Shown here one piece after another: positions 7,803-14,868 of a stretch of 16,493 nucleotides of DNA (positions are counted from its first letter, which is position 1; every line of letters begins with the position of its first letter). The translations under genes and the position numbers were made by a program. The notes under the pieces are model-generated. The model had not been told where the DNA came from. It made no database searches and was given only the letters and a program-made list of their open reading frames with translations. The DNA is from an uncultured beta proteobacterium (lineage in GTDB: Bacteria > Pseudomonadota > Gammaproteobacteria > Burkholderiales > Burkholderiaceae), in assembly GCA_903930665.1 (NCBI GenBank), contig CAIYZI010000431.1:1-16493 (forward strand). The letters run 5' to 3'.

Positions 7803-8666
7803 TTAACTGATTTGTGAAGCGGCATCAAGCAATGCGCGCTTAGTCATCTCACCAGCCATTGCTGTCTTGTATTCAACATCACCGCGAAGATCTTCGGCAG
7901 GGTTGCAAGCCTCGGCTACGGCGCTTACTACCTCTCTCAATGTTTCTTCATTGAGCTCTTTACCCAACAGCAGCTCTTCGGCTTTTGTTGCCCTAATAGC
8001 GGTATCAGCCACATTCGTTAAGCCAATGCGCACCATACTTACTTTTCCGTTAGCCATTTGCAGTACTACAGCGGCTGCAGCTGTCGCCCAGTCACCAGTC
8101 TTCCGTTTGAGCTTTACATATGCACAGCCTGTATTGCCAGCTAATGGAGCAAATTGAATCTCGGTCATGATTTCATTGGCAGCCATATCAGTCATGTAGG
8201 TGCCATGGAAAAAATCTACTGCTTTTACTTTTCTTTCGCCACCAGGACCATGCAATACAAAGGTTGCATCTAAGGCCATAGCGATAGCGGGATGATCATT
8301 AGCAGGATCGCCGTGGGCAATATCTCCACCAATAGTTCCACGATTACGTACTTGTGGATCAGCAATCCATTTAACAGCCTTGGGAAGTAGTGAAGCTTTT
8401 TCTTTGAGCAGAGCCGAATCCAAAATATCGTTCTCGACCGTCATTGCCCCAATTTTGATGAGGCCATCTTCCTCGCGAATGCCCCTCAATTGCGGAATCA
8501 AATTGAGGTCCACTAAATGTGCAGGCTCTGCAAAACGCAACTTCATCATTGGCAACAGACTATGTCCGCCAGCCAAAATTTTGGCATCGTCACCCAACTG
8601 ATCAAGCAATGCAATCGCATCGCTCAGAGTAGTTGGCGCATGGTAATCAAATTCTGGAGGAATCAT
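7803..8666 (-). CDS. coxM: CO dehydrogenase medium subunit (FAD-binding flavoprotein)
   Basis: This 287-residue protein is of the CoxM/xanthine dehydrogenase FAD-subunit family. The two FAD pyrophosphate-binding motifs are AGGHS (residues 32-36) and TIGGD (111-115), followed by AHGDPANDHPA, and the C-terminal CO_deh_flav_C domain begins around residue 175. It accepts electrons from the CoxS clusters and passes them to the respiratory chain. It is the first gene of the operon (order M-S-L, as in known cox operons), with AGGAGA six bases upstream of the ATG and no same-strand gene in the preceding 200 bases. Length and motifs are normal. Confidence 0.96.
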   Translation of the reverse strand: MIPPEFDYHAPTTLSDAIALLDQLGDDAKILAGGHSLLPMMKLRFAEPAHLVDLNLIPQLRGIREEDGLIKIGAMTVENDILDSALLKEKASLLPKAVKWIADPQVRNRGTIGGDIAHGDPANDHPAIAMALDATFVLHGPGGERKVKAVDFFHGTYMTDMAANEIMTEIQFAPLAGNTGCAYVKLKRKTGDWATAAAAVVLQMANGKVSMVRIGLTNVADTAIRATKAEELLLGKELNEETLREVVSAVAEACNPAEDLRGDVEYKTAMAGEMTKRALLDAASQIS

Positions 8667-8870
8667 TTTGTCTCCTTAAAGTTCTTGTTATTTAATGGTG
8701 CGACTTTAAATCTGCATACATTTATAACTCAAAATTACAACTCGTGTATTTGATGCAATGCATTATGAATACCTTCATTAGAAACATAGTATTTACCCTA
8801 ATCATGAGAAATTCTGGCGCTGAGCAAAATTTATCCAATTGCCACATAATCAATTCCATAATTAAAATTA
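8667..8870. promoter_or_regulatory. Divergent promoter region between coxM and a membrane-protein gene
   Basis: This AT-rich 204-base spacer must carry the cox operon promoter on the minus strand. A TATAAA at 8726-8721 (minus) is the best -10-like element; its -35 is weak, which would suit an activated promoter. About 40 bases further upstream is the inverted repeat ATGAA-TACC-TTCAT at 8765-8778, next to the palindrome AATGCATT at 8757-8764. These are candidate operator sites, but no regulator gene is visible in the window. No clear promoter or Shine-Dalgarno was found for the plus-strand gene. Confidence 0.35.
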
Positions 8871-9569
8871 ATGCCGAGACAGATCTTGAACAATAGCGTC
8901 CTAAAAAGAAATATCAATACCTTAGTTGCATTGGGTCTGATAGCTTTGGTTGGCTTTACCTTGATGCTTGTTAGCATAGACTCCGACGAGACTCTTTGGT
9001 CCTTGCAGTGGCTCTCGTTGATAGGAATTGCCTTGGGCTGCTTTGCGCTTGCCAAGTTAAGACCTCAAGGCCTTGGACTATCTCCACCTCACGTGATGCT
9101 CTCCCTAGGCTTTGGCGGAATGCTCATTGGCTTATTCATAGACACCAGAATTACCCCCCTATTTACAATCGCCGCGATATGCTCCAAAAGTCACAATCTC
9201 TCACTGTTTGACTCTTTGATTTTCCATATCAAATTAATGCCCTATATGCATATAGGAATGTTGGTAGGGGGTATAGCCGCTATTCCTAGCTTGAGATACT
9301 TAATGCCTCAATGCCGGAAATTATGTTCAATGTTGGCTCAGAACCTCTTATGTTCCGGGTGGATGCTTATAGGCATGACTCTTGGAGCTACGGTCTTCAC
9401 CCAACTCCTACAACAAAGTAGCATCTCATTTTTAAGCCTCAGCCTCATGCTAGCAGGCATGTTTACCGGTATGGTCTGGGGGATGGTCTTGAGCGTATTT
9501 TTGTATCGCCAATATTTTCACTGGCGCGACAGTAATCAAACCTTGAAAACATCACATATCAGGCAATGA
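8871..9569 (+). CDS. Uncharacterised polytopic inner-membrane protein
   Basis: I do not recognise this 232-residue protein. It has about six hydrophobic segments, near residues 17-36, 44-62, 74-92, 124-140, 155-178 and 185-212, with a positively charged N-terminus and a short hydrophilic C-terminal tail. Notable polar residues are His119 and His127 in or next to the fourth helix (FHIKLMPYMHIGML), with several methionines close by; metal or haem binding is conceivable but unproven. It is transcribed divergently from the cox operon. It is not an obvious CoxC/CoxH, which have repeated MHYT motifs, nor a CoxK. The ATG at 8871 is the first possible start after an in-frame stop at 8859; no Shine-Dalgarno is seen, so the start is uncertain. 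The frame is open and the hydrophobic pattern is regular, so the gene is probably real. Confidence 0.62.
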   Translation: MPRQILNNSVLKRNINTLVALGLIALVGFTLMLVSIDSDETLWSLQWLSLIGIALGCFALAKLRPQGLGLSPPHVMLSLGFGGMLIGLFIDTRITPLFTIAAICSKSHNLSLFDSLIFHIKLMPYMHIGMLVGGIAAIPSLRYLMPQCRKLCSMLAQNLLCSGWMLIGMTLGATVFTQLLQQSSISFLSLSLMLAGMFTGMVWGMVLSVFLYRQYFHWRDSNQTLKTSHIRQ

Positions 9570-9618
9570 GTTTTTTGATCTAAAACTCGATCGCATTAAA
9601 AGCTGTCTTGCCCGAAAT

Positions 9619-9655
9619 ATATAAGCTCTTGAACTTTTGATTCAAGAGCTTATAT
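9619..9655. terminator. Bidirectional hairpin between convergent genes
   Basis: This is a perfect 15-bp inverted repeat (ATATAAGCTCTTGAA at 9619-9633 with its complement at 9641-9655) around a 7-base loop. It sits between the stop of the plus-strand membrane protein gene and the stop of gyaR on the minus strand. The A/T-rich outer end takes the place of a long U-run, and neither flank has a pure T tract, so it may work partly as an mRNA 3'-end stabiliser. Confidence 0.65.
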
Positions 9656-9692
9656 TGAAAGTAGCACTAGCCAAAGCTTTCCAAAAAAATAT

Positions 9693-10670
9693 TTATTTCA
9701 GGACCTCAGGATTGATACATGTTATCGGCGATTCGCCCTTGAGAACGTGAATAACATTATCGACAGCAATCTTTCCCATTGCTAAACGTGTCTCAATTGT
9801 GGCCGAGGCAATATGAGGAACTATCACAACATTTTCCAGCTCCATTAAGCCAGGCGCTAATTCAGGCTCGTCCTCAAACACATCCAGGCCAGCAGCAAAG
9901 ATCACCTTATTACGCAATGCTTGAACAAGGGCCTTTTCATCTATCAATGGCCCGCGTGCAGCATTGATTAAGATTGAAGTTGGCTTCATTAGAGATAATT
10001 CTTTTTCGCCAATATAGTGTTTTGTCTCGGGCAACAATGGCAAGTGAAGCGATAAGCAATCAGACTCCTTGAGCAATGTTTCTTTATCTACAAAGGTAGC
10101 GTCATATGTATTTTCAAAATCCAGATCACGTTGCGCATTTGTATAAATAATCCGCATATCAAAAGCAGCTGCTTTCCTAGCAAATTTCTTTCCAATACGC
10201 CCTAAACCTGCCACACCCAATGTTTTTCCATCAACATCCTGACCAAGGAAGGCCATTGGCGACCAGCCTTGCCATTTTTTAGCTCTTACATAACGCTCTG
10301 ATTCAGGTATGCGTCTTGCAGCAGCCAACAGCAAGGCCCAAGCTTCAGTAGCTGTTGCATCATCCAACACACCAGGAGTGTTCGTTAAGATGACTCCGCG
10401 ATCTGTAGCTGCCTTTAAATCAAAATTATTAAACCCAACAGCGTAGTTGGCAAATATCTTGCACTGAGGACCTGCTGCATCTAACACCTCACCATCTACA
10501 GAATCCGTTAAAAGGGTGATTACCGCATCACGACCTCGAACAGCTTCGATTAATTCTGACCTTGTCAAAGCGCGATCATGGGGGTTCACTTCCACGTCAG
10601 CGAACTGACGCAATTCATTGATAGTCTGCTCAGGAATCATGCGTGTTACATAAATATTGGCCTTAGCCAT
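9693..10670 (-). CDS. gyaR: Glyoxylate/hydroxypyruvate reductase (D-2-hydroxyacid dehydrogenase family)
   Basis: This 325-residue protein matches the GyaR/GRHPR-like D-isomer-specific 2-hydroxyacid dehydrogenases. The NAD(P)-binding GLGRIG is at residues 155-160. The catalytic triad is R239 (NAARGPLID), E268 (DVFEDEP) and H286 (PHIASAT). YAVGFNNFD (76-84) and TEAWALLLAAARR (108-120) are typical of the glyoxylate reductase branch. It reduces glyoxylate to glycolate, or hydroxypyruvate to D-glycerate, in the cytoplasm. Upstream on the same strand lie a kdgT-type permease and garR, which also ends in D-glycerate, so the three form a metabolic neighbourhood. GGAG lies about eight bases before the ATG and directly follows the U-run of a terminator, so its transcription needs either readthrough or a promoter close to the hairpin. 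Another 2-hydroxyacid substrate cannot be excluded. Confidence 0.85.
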   Translation of the reverse strand: MAKANIYVTRMIPEQTINELRQFADVEVNPHDRALTRSELIEAVRGRDAVITLLTDSVDGEVLDAAGPQCKIFANYAVGFNNFDLKAATDRGVILTNTPGVLDDATATEAWALLLAAARRIPESERYVRAKKWQGWSPMAFLGQDVDGKTLGVAGLGRIGKKFARKAAAFDMRIIYTNAQRDLDFENTYDATFVDKETLLKESDCLSLHLPLLPETKHYIGEKELSLMKPTSILINAARGPLIDEKALVQALRNKVIFAAGLDVFEDEPELAPGLMELENVVIVPHIASATIETRLAMGKIAVDNVIHVLKGESPITCINPEVLK

Positions 10671-10681
10671 AGCGTTGCTCC

Positions 10682-10716
10682 AAAAAATAAAAGTGTAGGG
10701 TCACATGACCCTACAC
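10682..10716 (-). terminator. Rho-independent terminator of the kdgT gene, abutting the gyaR ribosome binding site
   Basis: On the minus strand the 10-bp stem GTGTAGGGTC/GACCCTACAC (10693-10716, 4-base loop) is followed at once by TTTTATTTTTT (10692-10682). It lies 45 bases after the kdgT stop. The T tract runs straight into the GGAG of gyaR, so the structure may also act as an attenuator for gyaR. Confidence 0.85.
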
Positions 10717-10760
10717 AGTATTTGACATCTAATTAGTTAAACCCAATTGCAACTTGTTTT

Positions 10761-11705
10761 CTACAAACTAGCTTCCATCTTCTTTTTATTGCGGCGATAA
10801 ATATAAGCAGTTAATACAGGGGTTAATACTGCCGTAACAATCACAGAAGCAGCCACTTGAACTGTGGCCAATGGAGCAATAGCTGCAAAAGAAGGATCAG
10901 CTAACGCAACCGCCTGAGGAGTACCTGTCGCATTTCCAGCCGTGCTCGATGCCGCTGCTCCAGCAACGCCAGAACCTCCCAACAAACGATCTGCCAATAT
11001 GCAAACAATTCCCGTAATAACCAAAACAGAGAACCCCAAAATTATGCCCGGCAAGCCAGCCGTTGTCACCGCCTGTAAATTGATACCTTGCCCTAGTGTA
11101 AAGGCCATAAATGGAATAATGATTGGCTCGTGTTTACCAAAGAAATCTCGCAAATCTTTATCCAAATTACCAAGAATGGCACCTGCAATAATTGGTGCTA
11201 TTACTGAAAACATTGTCATCCATGGAATTACAGCCAGCCCTGCACCAACAAGTACCAACATCGTCAGAAAGGGGCCTGTCTCAATGCTTTGAGGCACATA
11301 AGTTCCAGCATCCTCCTTGCTACCAAAAGTACTCGTCAAGGCCAAGAACATGCCGCCGTTAGTATCATTCATTGCGGCCAAAATCGCTAAAGTAGTAAGG
11401 CCCATTACTTCACCATTAAAGTAATGGGCTATTGCCAAAGCAATTCCTATAGCGATACCAACTTTTGCAAATAAAATACCAAATCCACGCTTTAACATTG
11501 TTGGCGCTGCTGTAAGCGTCATCTTTGTTCCAACGGTAAATAAATACATCGCCAAGAACGTCGGATAACCTTGGTTGGTTAACGCTTGAGTAAAGCCACC
11601 GATTTTTAAAGCATTAGGAGCAAAAGTATTGAGCAACATCCCTAGAAACAAAGGGACAACCATTAAACCACCAGGCACCTTATTAATAGCTTGATATATC
11701 TTCAT
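10761..11705 (-). CDS. kdgT: KdgT-family permease (2-keto-3-deoxygluconate:H+ symporter family)
   Basis: This 314-residue integral membrane protein has about ten hydrophobic segments. Recognisable KdgT features are the N-terminal NKVPGGLMVVPLFLGMLLNT (residues 8-27), the AAMNDTNGGMFLALTSTFGS region (110-129), and AASSTAGNATGTPQAVA (250-266), which matches the family's conserved AA.TTAGNA.ATP segment. The tail YRRNKKK is cytoplasmic by the positive-inside rule. The family takes up 2-keto-3-deoxygluconate from pectin breakdown with protons. There are no pectin or KDG catabolic genes here; its neighbours act on glyoxylate, tartronate semialdehyde and glycerate, so the true substrate may be another small sugar acid. 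AAAGG lies about six bases before the ATG. It has its own terminator and is separated from garR by another, so it is probably monocistronic. Confidence 0.85.
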   Translation of the reverse strand: MKIYQAINKVPGGLMVVPLFLGMLLNTFAPNALKIGGFTQALTNQGYPTFLAMYLFTVGTKMTLTAAPTMLKRGFGILFAKVGIAIGIALAIAHYFNGEVMGLTTLAILAAMNDTNGGMFLALTSTFGSKEDAGTYVPQSIETGPFLTMLVLVGAGLAVIPWMTMFSVIAPIIAGAILGNLDKDLRDFFGKHEPIIIPFMAFTLGQGINLQAVTTAGLPGIILGFSVLVITGIVCILADRLLGGSGVAGAAASSTAGNATGTPQAVALADPSFAAIAPLATVQVAASVIVTAVLTPVLTAYIYRRNKKKMEASL

Positions 11706-11718
11706 GTTTACCTTTCTT

Positions 11719-11738
11719 AAGCAGTAGATTCACTGCTT
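11719..11738 (-). promoter_or_regulatory. Leader inverted repeat upstream of the kdgT ribosome binding site
   Basis: AAGCAGT (11719-11725) and ACTGCTT (11732-11738) form a perfect 7-bp inverted repeat with a 6-base spacer, ending a few bases before the kdgT Shine-Dalgarno. A second repeat, TGATC-ATTA-GATCA, lies at 11810-11823 in the AT-rich stretch upstream. Either could be an operator, and the first could be a translational hairpin. No regulator is encoded nearby. The rest of 11739-11886 is AT-rich and shows no clear -35/-10 pair. Confidence 0.35.
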
Positions 11739-11886
11739 TGTCTCAATGGCAAGTAATGCCACATTATTTTTAATAATTTATTTTTAATATTTTTGCTGCT
11801 TTACAGCTTTGATCATTAGATCAGGATGAAATAAAAAAGCTATCGCTTTCCTACAAATCCTAGAGAAAACACCTAGTCATTAATGC

Positions 11887-11918
11887 AAAAAAACCCCATA
11901 AATAAATTATGGGGTTTT
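11887..11918 (-). terminator. Rho-independent terminator of garR
   Basis: This is a perfect 12-bp stem (AAAACCCCATAA at 11890-11901 paired with TTATGGGGTTTT at 11907-11918) with a 5-base loop. On the minus strand it ends in seven consecutive Ts. It starts about 63 bases after the garR stop and separates garR from kdgT. Confidence 0.88.
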
Positions 11919-11981
11919 AAGATAAGTTTTAAAGTTAACTCTAAATTTATTTATTGCACTGCAATAAATATGCTGCGCATA

Positions 11982-12881
11982 TCAAGCCTTCTGCCCGATT
12001 TCAAAATTAGCTAACTTCTCCAACGCCTTGACCATTGCAGAATGGTCCCAGGCCTTACCACCATGAGCCGCGCATGAGTTAAAAAGTGCTTGAGCAGTGG
12101 CCGTATTAGGTAGAGAAACACCAAGTAATCTTGCACTATCTAGAGCAAGATTTAAGTCTTTCTGATGCAGCTCAATGCGAAAGCCTGGGTCAAAAGTTCG
12201 CTTCACCATTCGCTCTCCGTGAACCTCTAATATCTTAGAGCTAGCAAAGCCACCCATTAAAGCTTGACGCACCTTAGCGGGATCAGCTCCAGCTTTGGCA
12301 GCAAACAAAAGCGCCTCTGCTACAGCTTCAATATTGAGCGCAACAATAATTTGATTGGCAACTTTAGCGGTCTGTCCATCACCATTGCCGCCAACTAGAT
12401 TAATGTTTTTACCCATTAATTCAAAAATCGGTTTAATTTTTTCGAAAACTTTTTCTTCACCGCCAACCATAATGGAAAGTGTGGCATTTTGGGCCCCAAC
12501 CTGCCCACCTGAAACCGGAGCATCCAAGTAATCACATCCCAATGCATTAATTTTTTTAGCAAACTCTTTAGTTGCTATGGGTGAAATTGAACTCATATCC
12601 ACTACAACTTTTCCTTTAGATAAGCCAGAAGCCACTCCTTTATCACCAAATAACACATGATCTACATCAGGAGTATCAGGGAGCATTAAAAAGATAACAT
12701 CTGCTTTTTGAGCAACCTCTGCTGAACTTGCGCACTTGACTGCGCTTGAATCTAAAATATTTTGAGGAATTTTGCTACGAGTTGCTACGAAAACATCATG
12801 ACCTGCATTGACTAAATGGCCAGCCATTGGGGCGCCCATAATACCAAGGCCAATAAATCCTAATTTTAATTTTTCACTCAT
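11982..12881 (-). CDS. garR: 2-hydroxy-3-oxopropionate (tartronate semialdehyde) reductase
   Basis: This 299-residue beta-hydroxyacid dehydrogenase matches GarR/GlxR. It has the N-terminal NAD(P)-binding GFIGLGIMGAPMAGHL (residues 8-23), the substrate-binding DAPVSGGQVGA (120-130), and the catalytic Lys173 in GDGQTAKVANQ (167-177). FRIELHQKDLNLALD in the C-terminal helical domain is also typical. It reduces tartronate semialdehyde to D-glycerate, the step after glyoxylate carboligase or after glucarate/galactarate aldol cleavage. Neither partner enzyme is in the window. The close relative 3-hydroxyisobutyrate dehydrogenase is a less likely alternative. An AAAGAG lies about seven bases before the ATG. 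Its own terminator lies downstream. Confidence 0.86.
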   Translation of the reverse strand: MSEKLKLGFIGLGIMGAPMAGHLVNAGHDVFVATRSKIPQNILDSSAVKCASSAEVAQKADVIFLMLPDTPDVDHVLFGDKGVASGLSKGKVVVDMSSISPIATKEFAKKINALGCDYLDAPVSGGQVGAQNATLSIMVGGEEKVFEKIKPIFELMGKNINLVGGNGDGQTAKVANQIIVALNIEAVAEALLFAAKAGADPAKVRQALMGGFASSKILEVHGERMVKRTFDPGFRIELHQKDLNLALDSARLLGVSLPNTATAQALFNSCAAHGGKAWDHSAMVKALEKLANFEIGQKA

Positions 12882-12909
12882 TTTTTGTCTCTTTCTAGTA
12901 ATAGGATAT

Positions 12910-12937
12910 TTAATAAGATTATTCAGTAATAGCTCAA
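12910..12937 (-). promoter_or_regulatory. Candidate sigma-70 promoter of garR
   Basis: On the minus strand TTGAGC (12937-12932) and TATTAA (12915-12910) are separated by 16 bases and lie about 30 bases before the garR ATG. Each hexamer matches the consensus at four of six positions. The sequence around is AT-rich, so a chance match is possible. Confidence 0.3.
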
Positions 12938-12966
12938 AAGATTGTAGCCTTATAAGAATATATCAA

Positions 12967-13050
12967 AGGGCGGCAAGCCCTAAACAGGAAGTTCACAGAT
13001 CTTAGGATAAACCGAAAGAAAGCCATTAGCATTGCATACTAGGCTAGTAT
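12967..13050. other. Intergenic spacer with a short hairpin and a 15-base palindrome
   Basis: Between garR and the DUF2256 gene the spacer contains AGGGC-GGCAA-GCCCT at 12967-12981, a short GC-rich hairpin followed on the minus strand by only TTT; it could be a weak terminator for the photolyase operon. A perfect palindrome ATACTAG-G-CTAGTAT lies at 13036-13050 and looks like a possible protein-binding site. No open frame with coding character was seen here. Confidence 0.3.
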
Positions 13051-13154
13051 TTACACCGTAAAATTGCACTGCATTGAGAATATCAATATCAGAAAAAGGT
13101 ATTGAATCTTAATTACCCATTTTAAAATTCACCTACTCACTGTCGGTGATATGC

Positions 13155-13313
13155 CTAACCTTCTACAGTCTTTTTATTTCTACAAGCATCAGAGCAATAC
13201 TTTACGGATTCCCAATTCTTAGCCCAGGATTTTCTCCAGGTCATTTCTTTTTTGCATATGACGCAAAGTTTGGTCGGTAAGTAACTTTTGTTACCTTTAA
13301 ATGATTGCTTCAT
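13155..13313 (-). CDS. DUF2256 family small zinc-ribbon-like protein
   Basis: An ATG at 13313 opens a 52-residue frame ending in TAG at 13155. The protein begins MKQSFKGNKSYLPTKLC and contains CVICKKEMTWRKSWAKNW and VKYCSDACR, which I recognise as the DUF2256 family. Four cysteines, C17-x2-C20 and C40-x3-C44, form a probable zinc site. The starting ATG lies nine bases after the stop of the photolyase gene, so the two are co-transcribed and perhaps translationally coupled; there is no strong Shine-Dalgarno. DUF2256 genes are often found beside photolyase/cryptochrome genes of this type, which supports both calls. The biochemical function is unknown. Its small size makes it easy to miss. Confidence 0.87.
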   Translation of the reverse strand: MKQSFKGNKSYLPTKLCVICKKEMTWRKSWAKNWESVKYCSDACRNKKTVEG

Positions 13314-13322
13314 TACAGCAAC

Positions 13323-14858
13323 CTAAAGCGCGTCTAAATGATTGAGCAGCACTTGAGCATGAAGCTGTATTTCTTTTTGGTCTTCCGTGCTGATTCTATT
13401 AAGATTGGCAGTCATTAATCTTGTGCGTGGGCTAGCCTCAAATTGAGTTCGATGCTTAATCAGAAAGTTCCAATACAAAGTTGTGATTGGGCAAGCTGTT
13501 TCACCAAAGCGAACGTCTGGTTTGTATTTACATGAGCCGCAATAATTACTCATACGCTTGATATAAGCGCCACTAGCAATGTAAGGCTTACTAGTAAAGC
13601 GTCCACCATTCGCAAACAAAGCCATACCAGCCGTGTTTGGCAGCTCTACCCACTCAATTGCGTCCACGTAAATGGCAAGGTACCAATCACATACTTCGCT
13701 TGGCAGAATTTCCGCTAACAACGCAAAATTTCCAGTAACCATTAATCGCTGTATATGGTGAGCATAACCATATTTGAGCGTTTGTCCTATAGCATCCTTC
13801 ATACAGGCCATATGGGTTTGACCATTCCAATACCATTTAGGCAACGCACGATCATGACTATAAAAGTTATCCTGCGCCATCTTTGGCATATCTAGGTAAT
13901 ACATGCCGCGAACGAACTCTCTCCAACCCAAAATCTGCCGTACAAAGCCCTCAACATCAGATAAATCTAAAGAATATTTTTTCCATGCTAGTAGTACAGC
14001 TTGAATCACTTCCCGAGGGTTGAGTAATTTCAGATTTAAAGAACTGGACAGAATAGAATGCCAACCAAAAGGAGTGTCGGTCCACATCGCATCCTGAAAA
14101 ATACCAAAATTTCTCAAACGATATTCAACAAAATAATTCAGGCCTACTAACGCCTGTTCTCGAGTGACCGGCCAATTGAATGCATCCAAAGATCCAGGAT
14201 GATCTTTGTAAGTTTCACTCACATACCCCAAAACTTCTTGAGTAATCCGATCAGATTCAAAAGCGGCTGGAGAATCAATCATTCCCGGACCTTTTTTTGG
14301 ATAAGGTTTGCGGTTGTCTTGATCAAAATTCCATTGCCCACCCTCTGGGTTGCCATCGGCGTCAACCAATATCCCATGAGTCTTACGCATCAGACGATAA
14401 AAATATTCGAGTCTTAATTCTTTCTTATTGGATACCCAATCTACAAACTCCTGACGCGTGCAATAGAAATGATCATCCTCACGCATGTCCAGATCAAGAT
14501 TTAATTCTTTAGCCAAAGACTCTATGGCTTGTTTAAGCCGCCATTCCCCAGGCTCCACGCAAACGAGACTGGTAATTTTCTCTTTAAGTAGCTCTTCTTT
14601 TAAAACCTCAATCATTGGGAGGGTTGACTCCCTAATGTAAGTGAGTGGATATTGCAGGTTTTTGAGTTCCTGCGCAAAGTGCCGCATCGCAGATAAAAAT
14701 AAAGTAATCTTCGCCTTATGGGACCATACGTACTGAGCCTCATTAGCTGACTCAATCATGATGACTTTGTCGACCTGGAAATCAAAATCTCTCAGAGCAG
14801 CACCCTGCAAATCTAACTGATCACCCAGAATCAAAATTAACCTAGCTTGATTCTTCAT
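13323..14858 (-). CDS. Iron-sulfur (6-4)-type photolyase/cryptochrome (FeS-BCP, PF04244)
   Basis: This 511-residue protein is of the deoxyribodipyrimidine photolyase-related family. The N-terminal antenna domain (about 1-135) begins LILILGDQLD. The C-terminal helical FAD domain contains FGIFQDAMWT, LGWREFVRGMY (310-320) and KYGYAHHIQRLMVTGNF (362-378). Four cysteines, C352, C440, C443 and C456, match the [4Fe-4S] ligands of Agrobacterium PhrB with a constant offset of two. H367-H368 correspond to the active-site histidines used in (6-4) photoproduct repair. PhrB-like enzymes use FAD plus a lumazine antenna and light to repair UV lesions; some members act as photoreceptors (CryB). Full length with all key residues, so expected active. 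It begins 10 bases after the upstream DUF2805-type gene, with a weak ribosome binding site. Confidence 0.93.
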   Translation of the reverse strand: MKNQARLILILGDQLDLQGAALRDFDFQVDKVIMIESANEAQYVWSHKAKITLFLSAMRHFAQELKNLQYPLTYIRESTLPMIEVLKEELLKEKITSLVCVEPGEWRLKQAIESLAKELNLDLDMREDDHFYCTRQEFVDWVSNKKELRLEYFYRLMRKTHGILVDADGNPEGGQWNFDQDNRKPYPKKGPGMIDSPAAFESDRITQEVLGYVSETYKDHPGSLDAFNWPVTREQALVGLNYFVEYRLRNFGIFQDAMWTDTPFGWHSILSSSLNLKLLNPREVIQAVLLAWKKYSLDLSDVEGFVRQILGWREFVRGMYYLDMPKMAQDNFYSHDRALPKWYWNGQTHMACMKDAIGQTLKYGYAHHIQRLMVTGNFALLAEILPSEVCDWYLAIYVDAIEWVELPNTAGMALFANGGRFTSKPYIASGAYIKRMSNYCGSCKYKPDVRFGETACPITTLYWNFLIKHRTQFEASPRTRLMTANLNRISTEDQKEIQLHAQVLLNHLDAL

Positions 14859-14868
14859 GTTAAATGCT

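Noticed and set aside
8831..9055. Minus-strand 74-residue frame over the start of the membrane protein gene
   Set aside because: No ribosome binding site or recognisable motif; the plus-strand frame has a much longer and regular hydrophobic pattern.
10942..11292. Plus-strand 116-residue frame antisense to kdgT
   Set aside because: Shadow of the permease; composition follows the complement of membrane-protein codons.
12808..13005. Plus-strand 65-residue frame across the garR start
   Set aside because: Mostly antisense to garR and its leader; no homology or Shine-Dalgarno.
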